Source of the DNA: JBPEWY01 sp052032225
GTDB lineage: Bacteria; Bacteroidota; Bacteroidia; Flavobacteriales; Flavobacteriaceae
Assembly: GCA_052032225.1 (NCBI GenBank)
Contig: JBPEWY010000008.1
Location: 1 to 64,000 of the forward strand
Direction of reading: 5' to 3'
DNA: 64,000 nt
Made by a program: the position numbers and the translations under genes. Positions 43,704 to 52,702 of this stretch are shown in pieces. Numbering within the stretch: the first letter of the stretch is position 1; the number at the start of each line of letters is the position of its first letter. Below the pieces are notes generated by a model. The model made no database searches, was not told where the DNA came from, and saw nothing but the letters and a program-made list of their open reading frames with translations.

Positions 43704-46105
43704 TTTATTCTATCTTTTTCGTCTAAATCTATTCCTTTTTGGTTGGTAGAAAGTTTAAAGTTTCCAAACTTATATCTAAAACTTATGCCAATACTTTGCT
43801 GATCATAATAAGCCTGTTTAAAATGATTTTGGCTTAAGTATTTATTGGTGTTACGTAGCTTTCCAAAGGTGTTAAAAACATCTAATGCAGAAATTGTTAA
43901 TGATGCTCGCCTGTCCCAAAATGTTTTGGTAACACTAACATCTACCGTTTTTAACTCGCTTTGGGTTCCTGTTCCTCCCCATGATATAGGAGAGAGATAA
44001 TACATCCAGATATCTGCTGTTAAACTTTGGTCTTTTAAAAATGTAAAGTAGTGGTTTATAGATACGTACGCTGCCCATCTATCATTTTTAAGAAGCTCAT
44101 TATTATCTTCTATGGCAATAAATTGGTCTTCATCATAAAAATAAGACAGTACTGTATTAATGCTCCAGTTGTTAGTAATGGTTAAGTAAGAGAAATAGTC
44201 TATCCCAAAATTAATATTCTTCTCTACATTGGCATAAATGTATTGTATTTCTTGGTTGTCATTATCTTGAAAACTAATCAAGTATGAAGGATCTGTTTTT
44301 TGCGAATAATAAAGTTCAAACGTATGGTTTTTTATGGTTTGCCCAAAGGTTACTTTATCGTTAATAGAGGGTTGAAGCTTTGGGTTTCCTACCTGAAATG
44401 AGTTATCATTTAAGTAATATTTAAACGGATTAAGCTCGCCGTAGTTGGGCCTATCAATTCGTCTTGAATATTGTAAATTCCAACTGTAATTATCTGTTAC
44501 GTTATTTAGTAAATAAAATGTTGGAAACAATTGAAAATACTCTTGTGTGTTGGTTTGATTTTCTGAAAAAGATATTCCTTTTAAACTCGTGTTCTCTCCT
44601 CTAAGCCCAAGCTTTAAACTCCATTTTTTCCACTCTTTTTCATAACTAACATACGCTGCTAGATTGGTTTCGTTATACTCAAATAAATCTTGAAATTCCG
44701 GGCTATTGCCTTGCAATCTATTTTGGTCTACAGCGCTTGTAGTTTCAACTTTAGTTGCTTTAATACCAGTCTCGAAAATGCTAGATTCACTTGGTAAAAC
44801 ATAGTCTAATTGCCCGGCGTATATTTTAGTGTCTTGGCCGGCTATGTTTATAAATCGGTTTTCGTAAGTATTATTGCTTGCTGTAATATTATAAAGGGTG
44901 CTAACACGTTGCGTAGGATCTCTTCTGGCATCAATATAAAATACATCTGCAGAAAGTTTTTGCCCTTCATCATTTAAAGAAATAGCGTAGTTTGCGTTAA
45001 GTGCTATGTTTTCTCCGTCTCTAAGTATTTTGTTTGTTGCAAAAAAAGTAGAATCTACCGTTTGGTCTGTTACATTTGTTGCTTCTGTAAAAGCATTTGT
45101 TGTTCTTTTGTAATGCGGATTAAAAAATAAATTAGCCGAAAATCCAAGTGATTGATTCTCTGATAATTGAAAATCTACATTACTGTTTAAAGAATGCTCT
45201 TCGTATCTGGTTTGTTGGGTTGTGTTTGTGCTCCACTTTCCGTAAGGTTGTAAATTGTTGCTAAAAGTAACTTCTTCTACAAACCTCGCTCTGTAATGTC
45301 TGTTTGCATAATTATAGCTTGTAAAAAAATTAACTCCTTTAGCTTTAAAATAATGGTTTGTTCCGATAGAGTTTCGCCATAAAATTCCTTTGCTTGAGCT
45401 ACCAAATAAGCTGCCATTATAGCCTGCTATTAAGTTTTTTGTGGTTATTATGTTAATTACTGCTCCTCCGGCTGCTTCATATCTGGCAGGCGGGTTTGTA
45501 ATAACCTCAACAGATTTTATAACATTAGCAGGAGTGCTTTCTAGAAATTGTCTGAGCTCTTCTGAAGATAAATACACTTTTCTGTCGTTAATATAAATAG
45601 TTGGTGCGTCTCTTCCTTTTACTAAAAGCTCTCCGCTAATTTCTACAAGCGTGGGGGTTTTAGAAAGTAATTGCCATGTGTCTCCGTCACTTAAAGTAGA
45701 ATTCTCTACATTAAATACCAGCCTATCTGCCTTAAGTTCTACGGTTGGTTTTCTTCCTGTAACAACAACTTCGTCTAATTCTTCTTGGGTAGTACTAATT
45801 TCAATATTTCCTAAATCTATATTAGAGTTTACAGTAAGTGTAAACTGCTTATTCTCAAAACCTAAATAACTTATTTTAAGTATGTATTTGTTTTCTGCAA
45901 CATTCTCTAATAAAAACCTGCCTTCTGCATCTGTTGTGGTTCCTGTTGTTATTTGTTGCGTTTCTGCATCCTTTAGTACAATATTAGCAAAGGGAATTCC
46001 TGCAGTAGTTTCGTCAACCAGTCTTCCGGTAATGTCATAGTTTTGCCCTACTACCAAAACAGTAAAGAGCATAGCAATACAGGTAGTGAAGTAGTTATTA
46101 GTCAT
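43700..46105 (-). CDS. TonB-dependent receptor-like outer-membrane protein (OMP_b-brl_3 type)
   Basis: An 801-residue outer-membrane protein with a signal peptide ending VLVVGQ, a CarboxypepD_reg-like domain (about 24-105: GRLVDETTAGIPFANIVLKD ... SYLGFENKQF), a LDEVVVTGRKP box, a plug region with YINDRKVYLSSEEL and SVEVITNPPARYEAAGGAVINI (about 110-220), and a C-terminal barrel of the OMP_b-brl_3 group. In this group the TonB-energised role is uncertain; ligand unknown. A full consensus promoter lies about 93 bases upstream. Confidence 0.92.
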   Translation of the reverse strand: MTNNYFTTCIAMLFTVLVVGQNYDITGRLVDETTAGIPFANIVLKDAETQQITTGTTTDAEGRFLLENVAENKYILKISYLGFENKQFTLTVNSNIDLGNIEISTTQEELDEVVVTGRKPTVELKADRLVFNVENSTLSDGDTWQLLSKTPTLVEISGELLVKGRDAPTIYINDRKVYLSSEELRQFLESTPANVIKSVEVITNPPARYEAAGGAVINIITTKNLIAGYNGSLFGSSSKGILWRNSIGTNHYFKAKGVNFFTSYNYANRHYRARFVEEVTFSNNLQPYGKWSTNTTQQTRYEEHSLNSNVDFQLSENQSLGFSANLFFNPHYKRTTNAFTEATNVTDQTVDSTFFATNKILRDGENIALNANYAISLNDEGQKLSADVFYIDARRDPTQRVSTLYNITASNNTYENRFINIAGQDTKIYAGQLDYVLPSESSIFETGIKATKVETTSAVDQNRLQGNSPEFQDLFEYNETNLAAYVSYEKEWKKWSLKLGLRGENTSLKGISFSENQTNTQEYFQLFPTFYLLNNVTDNYSWNLQYSRRIDRPNYGELNPFKYYLNDNSFQVGNPKLQPSINDKVTFGQTIKNHTFELYYSQKTDPSYLISFQDNDNQEIQYIYANVEKNINFGIDYFSYLTITNNWSINTVLSYFYDEDQFIAIEDNNELLKNDRWAAYVSINHYFTFLKDQSLTADIWMYYLSPISWGGTGTQSELKTVDVSVTKTFWDRRASLTISALDVFNTFGKLRNTNKYLSQNHFKQAYYDQQSIGISFRYKFGNFKLSTNQKGIDLDEKDRIN

Positions 46106-46197
46106 ACTAAAGTTTTGGTTGGTTAATGGTTATTTTTTGCTTTAAAACACGACTGTAAAAAAGTTTTAGCTTGAAAATATAGTAATTATCTTACAAA

Positions 46198-46229
46198 CAA
46201 AGATATATGTTATACTATTTTTTTTCAAA
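46198..46229 (-). promoter_or_regulatory. Consensus promoter for the TonB-type receptor gene
   Basis: On the minus strand: TTTG (46229-46226), a 20-base spacer, TATCTTTG (46205-46198). Exact match to TTTG-N19-21-TAnnTTTG; predicts a leader of about 85 bases. Confidence 0.72.
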
Positions 46230-46264
46230 ACGGTCATTTTTTTATCAATCGCCTGTAAATAAAC

Positions 46265-46272
46265 TATATTTG
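46265..46272 (+). promoter_or_regulatory. Candidate -7 element for lepA
   Basis: TATATTTG, 31 bases before the lepA ATG; the -33 region is T-rich without an exact TTTG. Confidence 0.5.
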
Positions 46273-46302
46273 CACATTAAAATTTTAGTTCGTTAATGCT
46301 AT

Positions 46303-48099
46303 ATGAAGCATATTAGAAACTTTTGCATTATTGCCCACATAGACCATGGTAAAAGTACTCTGGCCGATCGGTTATTAGATTACACCGGATCGGTTACTGA
46401 GCGTGAAAAACAAGACCAACTTTTAGATAACATGGATCTGGAGCGTGAGCGTGGTATAACCATAAAAAGCCACGCTATACAAATGGAGTATACTTACAAA
46501 GGAGAAACTTATATATTAAACCTTATTGATACTCCCGGTCACGTAGATTTCTCATACGAGGTTTCTAGATCTATAGCTGCTTGTGAAGGAGCTTTATTGG
46601 TTGTAGATGCAGCACAAAGTATACAAGCACAAACAATCTCTAACCTGTATTTAGCCCTTGAAAACGATCTGGAAATTATTCCTGTTTTAAATAAGGTAGA
46701 TTTGCCAAGTGCTAATCCGGAAGAAGTTACAGACGATATTGTAGATTTACTTGGATGTGCCCCTGAAGATGTAATTCCGGCCAGTGCTAAAACCGGACTC
46801 GGAATTGAAGAGATTTTAGCTGCAATTATAGAGCGTATTCCGGCGCCAAAAGGAAACCCAGACGAGCCATTACAAGCCCTTATTTTCGACTCGGTTTATA
46901 ATCCGTTTAGAGGAGTAGAAACCTATTTTAGAGTGTTTAACGGTTCTATCAGAAAAAATCAAGAAATAAAATTTGTTGCAACCGGAAAATCGTACACAGC
47001 CGATGAAGTAGGTACTTTAAAGCTAAATCAAGTTCCTAAAAACGAGATTAAAGCGGGAGATGTTGGGTATTTAATTACCGGAATTAAAGACGCCAGAGAT
47101 GTTAAGGTTGGTGATACCATTACAGATGCTAAAAACCCAACTAAAAATGCTATTTCTGGTTTTGAAGATGTAAAACCAATGGTTTTTGCCGGTATTTATC
47201 CGGTAGATACAGAAGATTACGAAGAGCTCAGAGCTTCTATGGAAAAACTACAACTAAACGATGCGTCGTTAGTTTTTATTCCGGAGAGTTCTGCTGCATT
47301 AGGTTTTGGTTTTAGATGTGGCTTTTTAGGTATGCTTCACTTAGAAATTATTCAGGAGCGTTTAGAACGAGAGTTCGATATGACTGTTATTACAACAGTA
47401 CCAAACGTAAGCTATCACGCCTACACAAAAAAAGAGCCGGAAAAAACCATTATAGTTAATAACCCTTCAGATTTACCTGATCCTTCTACTTTAGACAGGG
47501 TAGAAGAACCTTACATAAAAGCCTCTATTATTACTAAGGCAGATTTTGTAGGGCCTGTAATGAGTTTATGTATAGACAAAAGAGGAGAAATAACCAACCA
47601 AACATATTTAACCCCAGAGCGCGTTGAGCTAAATTTTGATATGCCTTTGGCAGAAATAGTTTTTGATTTTTACGATAGATTAAAAACTGTTTCTAAAGGA
47701 TACGCCTCTTTTGATTATTCTCCAATTGGAATGCGTCCGTCTAAACTGGTTAAAGTTGATATTTTAATTAACGGAAACTCTGTCGATGCGCTTTCTGCTT
47801 TAGTACATGCAGATAATGCTTATACTATTGGTAAAAAAATGTGCGAAAAGCTTAGAGAGCTCATTCCAAGACAACAGTTTGATATTCCTATTCAGGCTGC
47901 TATTGGAAGCAAAATTATATCTCGCGAAACCATAAAAGCATTACGTAAAGATGTAACTGCTAAATGTTACGGAGGAGATATTTCTAGAAAGCGTAAGCTT
48001 TTAGAGAAGCAGAAAAAAGGGAAAAAGCGTATGCGCCAAGTTGGAAATGTTGAGATTCCGCAACAAGCCTTTATGGCCGTACTAAAATTAAACGATTAA
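46303..48099 (+). CDS. lepA: Elongation factor 4
   Basis: A 598-residue ribosomal GTPase. G1 is AHIDHGKST near residue 12, G2/switch [12 protein letters not shown] near 50, G3 [12 protein letters not shown] near 78, G4 NKVD near 131 and G5 SAKTG near 162. The specific C-terminal domain reads [21 protein letters not shown] near 550 and [12 protein letters not shown] at the end, which separate LepA from EF-G. It aids initiation and ribosome rescue from mis-translocation under stress. Converges with the antiporter gene, three bases apart. Confidence 0.97.
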   Translation: MKHIRNFCIIAHIDHGKSTLADRLLDYTGSVTEREKQDQLLDNMDLERERGITIKSHAIQMEYTYKGETYILNLIDTPGHVDFSYEVSRSIAACEGALLVVDAAQSIQAQTISNLYLALENDLEIIPVLNKVDLPSANPEEVTDDIVDLLGCAPEDVIPASAKTGLGIEEILAAIIERIPAPKGNPDEPLQALIFDSVYNPFRGVETYFRVFNGSIRKNQEIKFVATGKSYTADEVGTLKLNQVPKNEIKAGDVGYLITGIKDARDVKVGDTITDAKNPTKNAISGFEDVKPMVFAGIYPVDTEDYEELRASMEKLQLNDASLVFIPESSAALGFGFRCGFLGMLHLEIIQERLEREFDMTVITTVPNVSYHAYTKKEPEKTIIVNNPSDLPDPSTLDRVEEPYIKASIITKADFVGPVMSLCIDKRGEITNQTYLTPERVELNFDMPLAEIVFDFYDRLKTVSKGYASFDYSPIGMRPSKLVKVDILINGNSVDALSALVHADNAYTIGKKMCEKLRELIPRQQFDIPIQAAIGSKIISRETIKALRKDVTAKCYGGDISRKRKLLEKQKKGKKRMRQVGNVEIPQQAFMAVLKLND

Positions 48100-48102
48100 C
48101 AT

Positions 48103-49965
48103 TTATTGTTCTTCAATATCTAAGGGCTTGCCTAAGTACACTAATTTTGTGTTTTTGGCAAGCTCTTTTTCTGTGCCGTTTTGAGAAATAAACGTTATCT
48201 CTCCGTTGTCTTTCTTTAAAAATAATGGTACAAATTCTCCTTGCTTAGCAGCTTTGTCTAATACTTTGTTTAAATGTAGTTTGTCTTTTAGCTTCATTTC
48301 GTTTACCGAAGGATATTTTTTTGTGATTCTATTAAAATATCCAAAGCTATCAGTAGTTCCGCTTAATACATCCGATGGTGTTATTCCTCCAACCTCATCA
48401 GCAGAAACCAATCCGTACGTACCATTCTCACCAAAGTAATTTTTAAATTTCTTAATAGCGTACTTATTAATTTCTGTGTTTGGTGTTAGTGCCATTAAAT
48501 AGCCAACGTCGTTAAGCTCTATATTATCTGTTAATGTGTCTGAATAAACATTTGCATTAATTGCTTCAATGTTTAATTCTTTCGCTTTACTAATGTTGTT
48601 TGGGTTACTGTCTAAAAGCACCACATGTTTATTATTGTTTTTTAAGTAATGGGCAATAAGACGCGCCGATTTAGAGGCTCCTACTATTAAAAATCCTTCT
48701 GATTTTTCTAAAAATACTCCCGATAATTTTGCAAAATAACGCGCTGTAGTTGCATTAAGTAATACCGTGCCTAAAACAATCATAAAAACCAGCGGGGTAA
48801 TATATTCTGCTCCCGGAACTCCTTTACTGGCTAAGTTTAATCCGAATAACGAAGCAATTCCTGCAGCTACAATTCCGCGTGGCCCTACCCAACTTACAAA
48901 AAGTTTCTCGTTAAATTTTAAGGTAGAGTTTATTGTACAAAGCATAATTCCCAGCGGGCGTAAAACAAATACAACCGTAGCAAATAGTATTACTGTTTTC
49001 CAGTTAAAAATTAACATTAATTCGCTCATGTTAATATTTGCTGCCAAGAGAATAAATAGAATAGATATTAGCAGTACACTTAATGATTCTTTAAAGTACA
49101 ATAAGTCTTTTAAATACGCAGACTCAGAGTTGCCAAGTACCATTCCCATTACTACTACTGCAAGAAGCCCGGACTCGTGAGCAAAGCTTTCTGATAACAC
49201 AAAAACTCCTAAAACACAGGCCAACGCAACTACGTTTAATAAATAGTGTGGCACCCATTTTTTGTTGTTTACAAAATTAAGTCCGTGGGCAAATGTAAAG
49301 CCAAAAGTAGTTCCGAACACCACTATTTTTGCAAACTCAATAAGTGCGGTAACCGTAAATTCTCCTCCTGCATCTACACTAATAAATTCAAACACTAAAA
49401 CGGCAACAAGCGCTCCAATTGGATCAATCAAAATTCCTTCCCATTTTAATACAGCAGAAACATCTTTTTTAAGAGGTATGTTTCTTAAAATAGGGGTTAT
49501 TACGGTTGGGCCCGTAACTATTATAAGTGCAGAAAATAAAAAAGATATTTCCCAGCTTAAGCTAAATATAAAGTGTGCTGCAATGGCACCTCCAATAAAG
49601 GTTACTAATGCGCCTAATGTAATTAGTTTAGTAATAACCGGACCAACATTTTTAATTTCATTAAACTTTAACGTTAGCCCTCCTTCAAAAAGAATAATGC
49701 CTATGGCTAAAGACACAAAATAAAATAAGCTCTCTCCGGGAAAAAGACCTTTTTGTCCGTTCCAAATTGGTTCAATCCATTTAGAGCCGTCTTCGGTAAA
49801 ATACTCTGCTGATATTGGCCCAACAAGAATTCCTATTAAAATTAGTGGTAAAATTGCTGGAATCTTAAATTTCCATGCAACCCATTGTGCTAAAATCCCT
49901 AAAATTATAATTCCGGCTAATTCTACCATTTGTGTTCGAGTTAATTTATTTACCAAAAATAACAT
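48103..49965 (-). CDS. Na+/H+ antiporter with TrkA-N-like domain (CPA1)
   Basis: A 620-residue inner-membrane protein. The first ~415 residues have about thirteen hydrophobic helices of the NhaP/CPA1 type, with LFEGGLTLKF, GPTVITPILR, WEGILIDPIGA and WVGPRGIVAAGIASL. A Rossmann TrkA-N-like domain follows (FLIVGASKSARLIAHYL near 424, VLLDSNP), so NAD(H) or another nucleotide may gate it; a TrkA-C-like end closes it. It probably exports Na+ for pH and salt control. The ATG at 49965 is used; a second Met ten codons in is possible. Confidence 0.9.
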   Translation of the reverse strand: MLFLVNKLTRTQMVELAGIIILGILAQWVAWKFKIPAILPLILIGILVGPISAEYFTEDGSKWIEPIWNGQKGLFPGESLFYFVSLAIGIILFEGGLTLKFNEIKNVGPVITKLITLGALVTFIGGAIAAHFIFSLSWEISFLFSALIIVTGPTVITPILRNIPLKKDVSAVLKWEGILIDPIGALVAVLVFEFISVDAGGEFTVTALIEFAKIVVFGTTFGFTFAHGLNFVNNKKWVPHYLLNVVALACVLGVFVLSESFAHESGLLAVVVMGMVLGNSESAYLKDLLYFKESLSVLLISILFILLAANINMSELMLIFNWKTVILFATVVFVLRPLGIMLCTINSTLKFNEKLFVSWVGPRGIVAAGIASLFGLNLASKGVPGAEYITPLVFMIVLGTVLLNATTARYFAKLSGVFLEKSEGFLIVGASKSARLIAHYLKNNNKHVVLLDSNPNNISKAKELNIEAINANVYSDTLTDNIELNDVGYLMALTPNTEINKYAIKKFKNYFGENGTYGLVSADEVGGITPSDVLSGTTDSFGYFNRITKKYPSVNEMKLKDKLHLNKVLDKAAKQGEFVPLFLKKDNGEITFISQNGTEKELAKNTKLVYLGKPLDIEEQ

Positions 49966-50157
49966 TTATCCGTTCTAAAAAAAATACATTCTTTTTTGCT
50001 TTCATTATCACGCTAAAGCCCTTTTAATAAATTACACCCGAGATAGCTCATTAATATATTTCTAAGAGCCATTTACTTAAAAACCTTAATAAAATGCTAA
50101 GATTGCATTAGGATTGCATTGGTTTTTATATTTTGCAGAGCCATTAGCTAAATTCTT

Positions 50158-51018
50158 ATGAAATTATATCCTATAGAATCTGGTAATTTTAAATTAGATG
50201 GTGGAGCCATGTTTGGCGTGGTTCCAAAAACATTATGGTCTAAAACTAACCCGGCCGATGCTAATAATATGATAGATATGGCTGCCCGATGCCTGCTTAT
50301 AGAAGATGGCAACAGGCTAATTTTAATAGATACCGGCATGGGTAATAAACAATCCGAAAAGTTTTTTGGCTATTACTACTTATGGGGAGACCACTCTATA
50401 GATGCTTCTTTAAAAAAACACGGCTTTCACAGAGACGATATAACCGATGTGTTTATGACACATTTACATTTTGATCATTGTGGAGGAAGCATTCAATGGA
50501 ATAAAAACAGAACAGGTTACGAGCCCGCATTTAAAAATGCTCGTTTTTGGAGTAATAAATCACATTGGGAGTGGGCTACAAAACCTAACGCAAGAGAAAA
50601 AGCCTCTTTTTTAAAAGAAAATATTTTGCCTTTACAAGAAAGCGGACAGCTTAACTTTATAGAGCCTTCATCCTCGCCATATAAAGAAAATAGTGAATTA
50701 GGGTTTGATATTTTATTTGTAGATGGCCATACAGAAAAGCAAATGATTCCGCATATAAAATATAAAGGAAAAACTATTGTTTTCATGGCAGATTTATTGC
50801 CAACCGTTGGCCATATTCCGCTACCATACGTTATGGCTTACGACACAAGGCCTTTATTAACACTACAAGAAAAAGATGCTTTTTTAAAACGTGCCGTAGA
50901 GCAAGAATACTACTTGTTTTTAGAGCACGATCCTTACAACGAAATTTGTACATTAAAAAACACCGAAAAAGGTGTTCGATTAGAAAATACTTTTACCTTT
51001 AACGAACTTTTTAATTAA
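50158..51018 (+). CDS. MBL-fold metallo-hydrolase
   Basis: A 286-residue metallo-beta-lactamase-fold protein. The zinc motif HLHFDHCGG (HxHxDH) is near residue 102, a second ligand region is FVDGHTEKQMIPHI near 185, an Asp ligand is in VFMADLLPT near 210, and the final His is in LFLEHDPYN near 262. It resembles quorum-lactone or 4-pyridoxolactone-type hydrolases, but the substrate is not determinable. It lies nine bases upstream of the S8 peptidase gene, so the two are probably co-transcribed. Confidence 0.88.
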   Translation: MKLYPIESGNFKLDGGAMFGVVPKTLWSKTNPADANNMIDMAARCLLIEDGNRLILIDTGMGNKQSEKFFGYYYLWGDHSIDASLKKHGFHRDDITDVFMTHLHFDHCGGSIQWNKNRTGYEPAFKNARFWSNKSHWEWATKPNAREKASFLKENILPLQESGQLNFIEPSSSPYKENSELGFDILFVDGHTEKQMIPHIKYKGKTIVFMADLLPTVGHIPLPYVMAYDTRPLLTLQEKDAFLKRAVEQEYYLFLEHDPYNEICTLKNTEKGVRLENTFTFNELFN

Positions 51019-51027
51019 CAATAAACC

Positions 51028-52653
51028 ATGAAGAGTTTAAATAAATTATTATTACCAGGAGCAGCATTGTTAATTGCAAGCTGTGGTAGCCCCGCTATTG
51101 TATCTACACCAATAGAAAACATAGATACAGTACCCTTAAAAGTTTCAGAAATATCAGAAGACCAGCTTAAATCATGGTCTCACGCCGATTTGCTTACAGA
51201 CACCATTCCGGGAATGAGTGTAAATAAAGCATATTCAGAAATTATCCCTGCTTTAAAAGGGAAAGCCACAACTGTTGTTGTAGGTGTTATAGATTCTGGT
51301 GTTGACATTGAACACGAAGATTTAAAAAATGTTATTTGGACAAATGATGATGAGATTCCGAACAATGGAATAGATGATGATAATAATGGCTATGTAGACG
51401 ATGTACATGGGTGGAATTTTTTAGGAGAAGCTACGCACGAACAATTAGAGTTTGTTAGAATTCTAAAAAAAGGCGATAAATCGCATCCGGATTATGAAAG
51501 AGCCCAAAAAGAATACGACGAAAAATACAACGAAGCACAACAAAACAAACAGTTTTATGAGCAGTTGCTACAAAATTTAAATAATGCAGAAGATGCTGTA
51601 AAAAAACATCTTAATAAAGACTCTTATACTAAAGAAGATTTAGATGCTATAAAAACAGACGACTCTTCTTTGCTACAATATGTAGCATTCTTAAACCAAA
51701 TGTATCAAGTGGCCGAATCTCCCGAAAATGCTCGTGAGCAACTTAAAGAAGGAATAGAATATTTTGCCGGACAGCTTAACTATCATTTAAATATTGATTT
51801 TAACGGAAGGGCAGTTGTTGGAGATAATCCGGATGATATAAACGATACTGATTACGGTAATAATGATGTTATAGGTGATATTGAACACGCTACACACGGT
51901 ACACACGTGGCAGGTATTATTGCAGCACAACGCAATAACGGTGTGGGTATGAATGGTGTAGCCAACAATGTAGAAATTATGCCTATTAGAGCTGTTCCTG
52001 ATGGAGATGAGTACGATAAAGATGTTGCTTTAGCTATTAGATACGCTGTTGATAACGGAGCTAAAATTATTAATACCAGCTTCGGAAAATACTATTCTCC
52101 AAATGCTGAGTGGGTATACGATGCTATTAAATATGCTGCAGAACACGATGTGTTAATTGTAAATGCTGCAGGAAACGAAGCTTACAATTTAAACGAAAGA
52201 GACGTTTACCCTAATGATGCTGTTAACAACGGCCCTGAAATTGCAGATAATTTTTTAACCGTTGGCGCATTAAACTTTAAATACGGAACCGAATTAATTG
52301 CCAACTTCTCTAACTATGGCAATATAGATGTTGACGTTTTTGCCCCCGGAACTAAAATCTGGGCTACTGTACCAAACAATGAATACCAATTTTTACAAGG
52401 TACTTCTATGGCTGCTCCGGCAGTTGCAGGGGTTGCTGCTTTAATCAGATCGTATTTTCCAAAATTAACTGCAGCACAAGTAAAGCAAATTATAATGGCT
52501 TCCGGGTTATCATCTAAAGCAAAAGTTCAGCTTGGGGGTAATCCTAGTAACCTAAAAAACTTTGTAGATATTTCTAAATCAGGTAAAATGGTAAATGCAT
52601 ATAATGCCTTGATTTTAGCCGATAAAGTATCTCGTGGTAAAATATCATTATAA
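51028..52653 (+). CDS. Subtilisin-like S8 peptidase lipoprotein with a large insertion
   Basis: A 541-residue serine peptidase with a lipoprotein signal ending LIASC. The triad is Asp89 in VIDSGVDIEHEDL, His290 in HGTHVAG and Ser in GTSMAAPAVAG near residue 458, with the oxyanion Asn in NAAGNEAYN. Between the Asp and the His lie about 200 residues rather than the common 40-60: residues ~135-250 are highly charged and helical (YERAQKEYDEKYNEAQQNK), probably a coiled-coil arm. An intrinsic terminator follows. Confidence 0.93.
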   Translation: MKSLNKLLLPGAALLIASCGSPAIVSTPIENIDTVPLKVSEISEDQLKSWSHADLLTDTIPGMSVNKAYSEIIPALKGKATTVVVGVIDSGVDIEHEDLKNVIWTNDDEIPNNGIDDDNNGYVDDVHGWNFLGEATHEQLEFVRILKKGDKSHPDYERAQKEYDEKYNEAQQNKQFYEQLLQNLNNAEDAVKKHLNKDSYTKEDLDAIKTDDSSLLQYVAFLNQMYQVAESPENAREQLKEGIEYFAGQLNYHLNIDFNGRAVVGDNPDDINDTDYGNNDVIGDIEHATHGTHVAGIIAAQRNNGVGMNGVANNVEIMPIRAVPDGDEYDKDVALAIRYAVDNGAKIINTSFGKYYSPNAEWVYDAIKYAAEHDVLIVNAAGNEAYNLNERDVYPNDAVNNGPEIADNFLTVGALNFKYGTELIANFSNYGNIDVDVFAPGTKIWATVPNNEYQFLQGTSMAAPAVAGVAALIRSYFPKLTAAQVKQIIMASGLSSKAKVQLGGNPSNLKNFVDISKSGKMVNAYNALILADKVSRGKISL

Positions 52654-52654
52654 T

Positions 52655-52688
52655 TTTTTTGAGCCCTGTTTTAGGGCTCTCTTTTTTT
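52655..52688 (+). terminator. Intrinsic terminator of the MBL-S8 unit
   Basis: GAGCCC / GGGCTC stem with a 7-base loop and a following T run, directly after the S8 stop codon. Confidence 0.88.
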
Positions 52689-52702
52689 AAATATCCTTAT
52701 TT

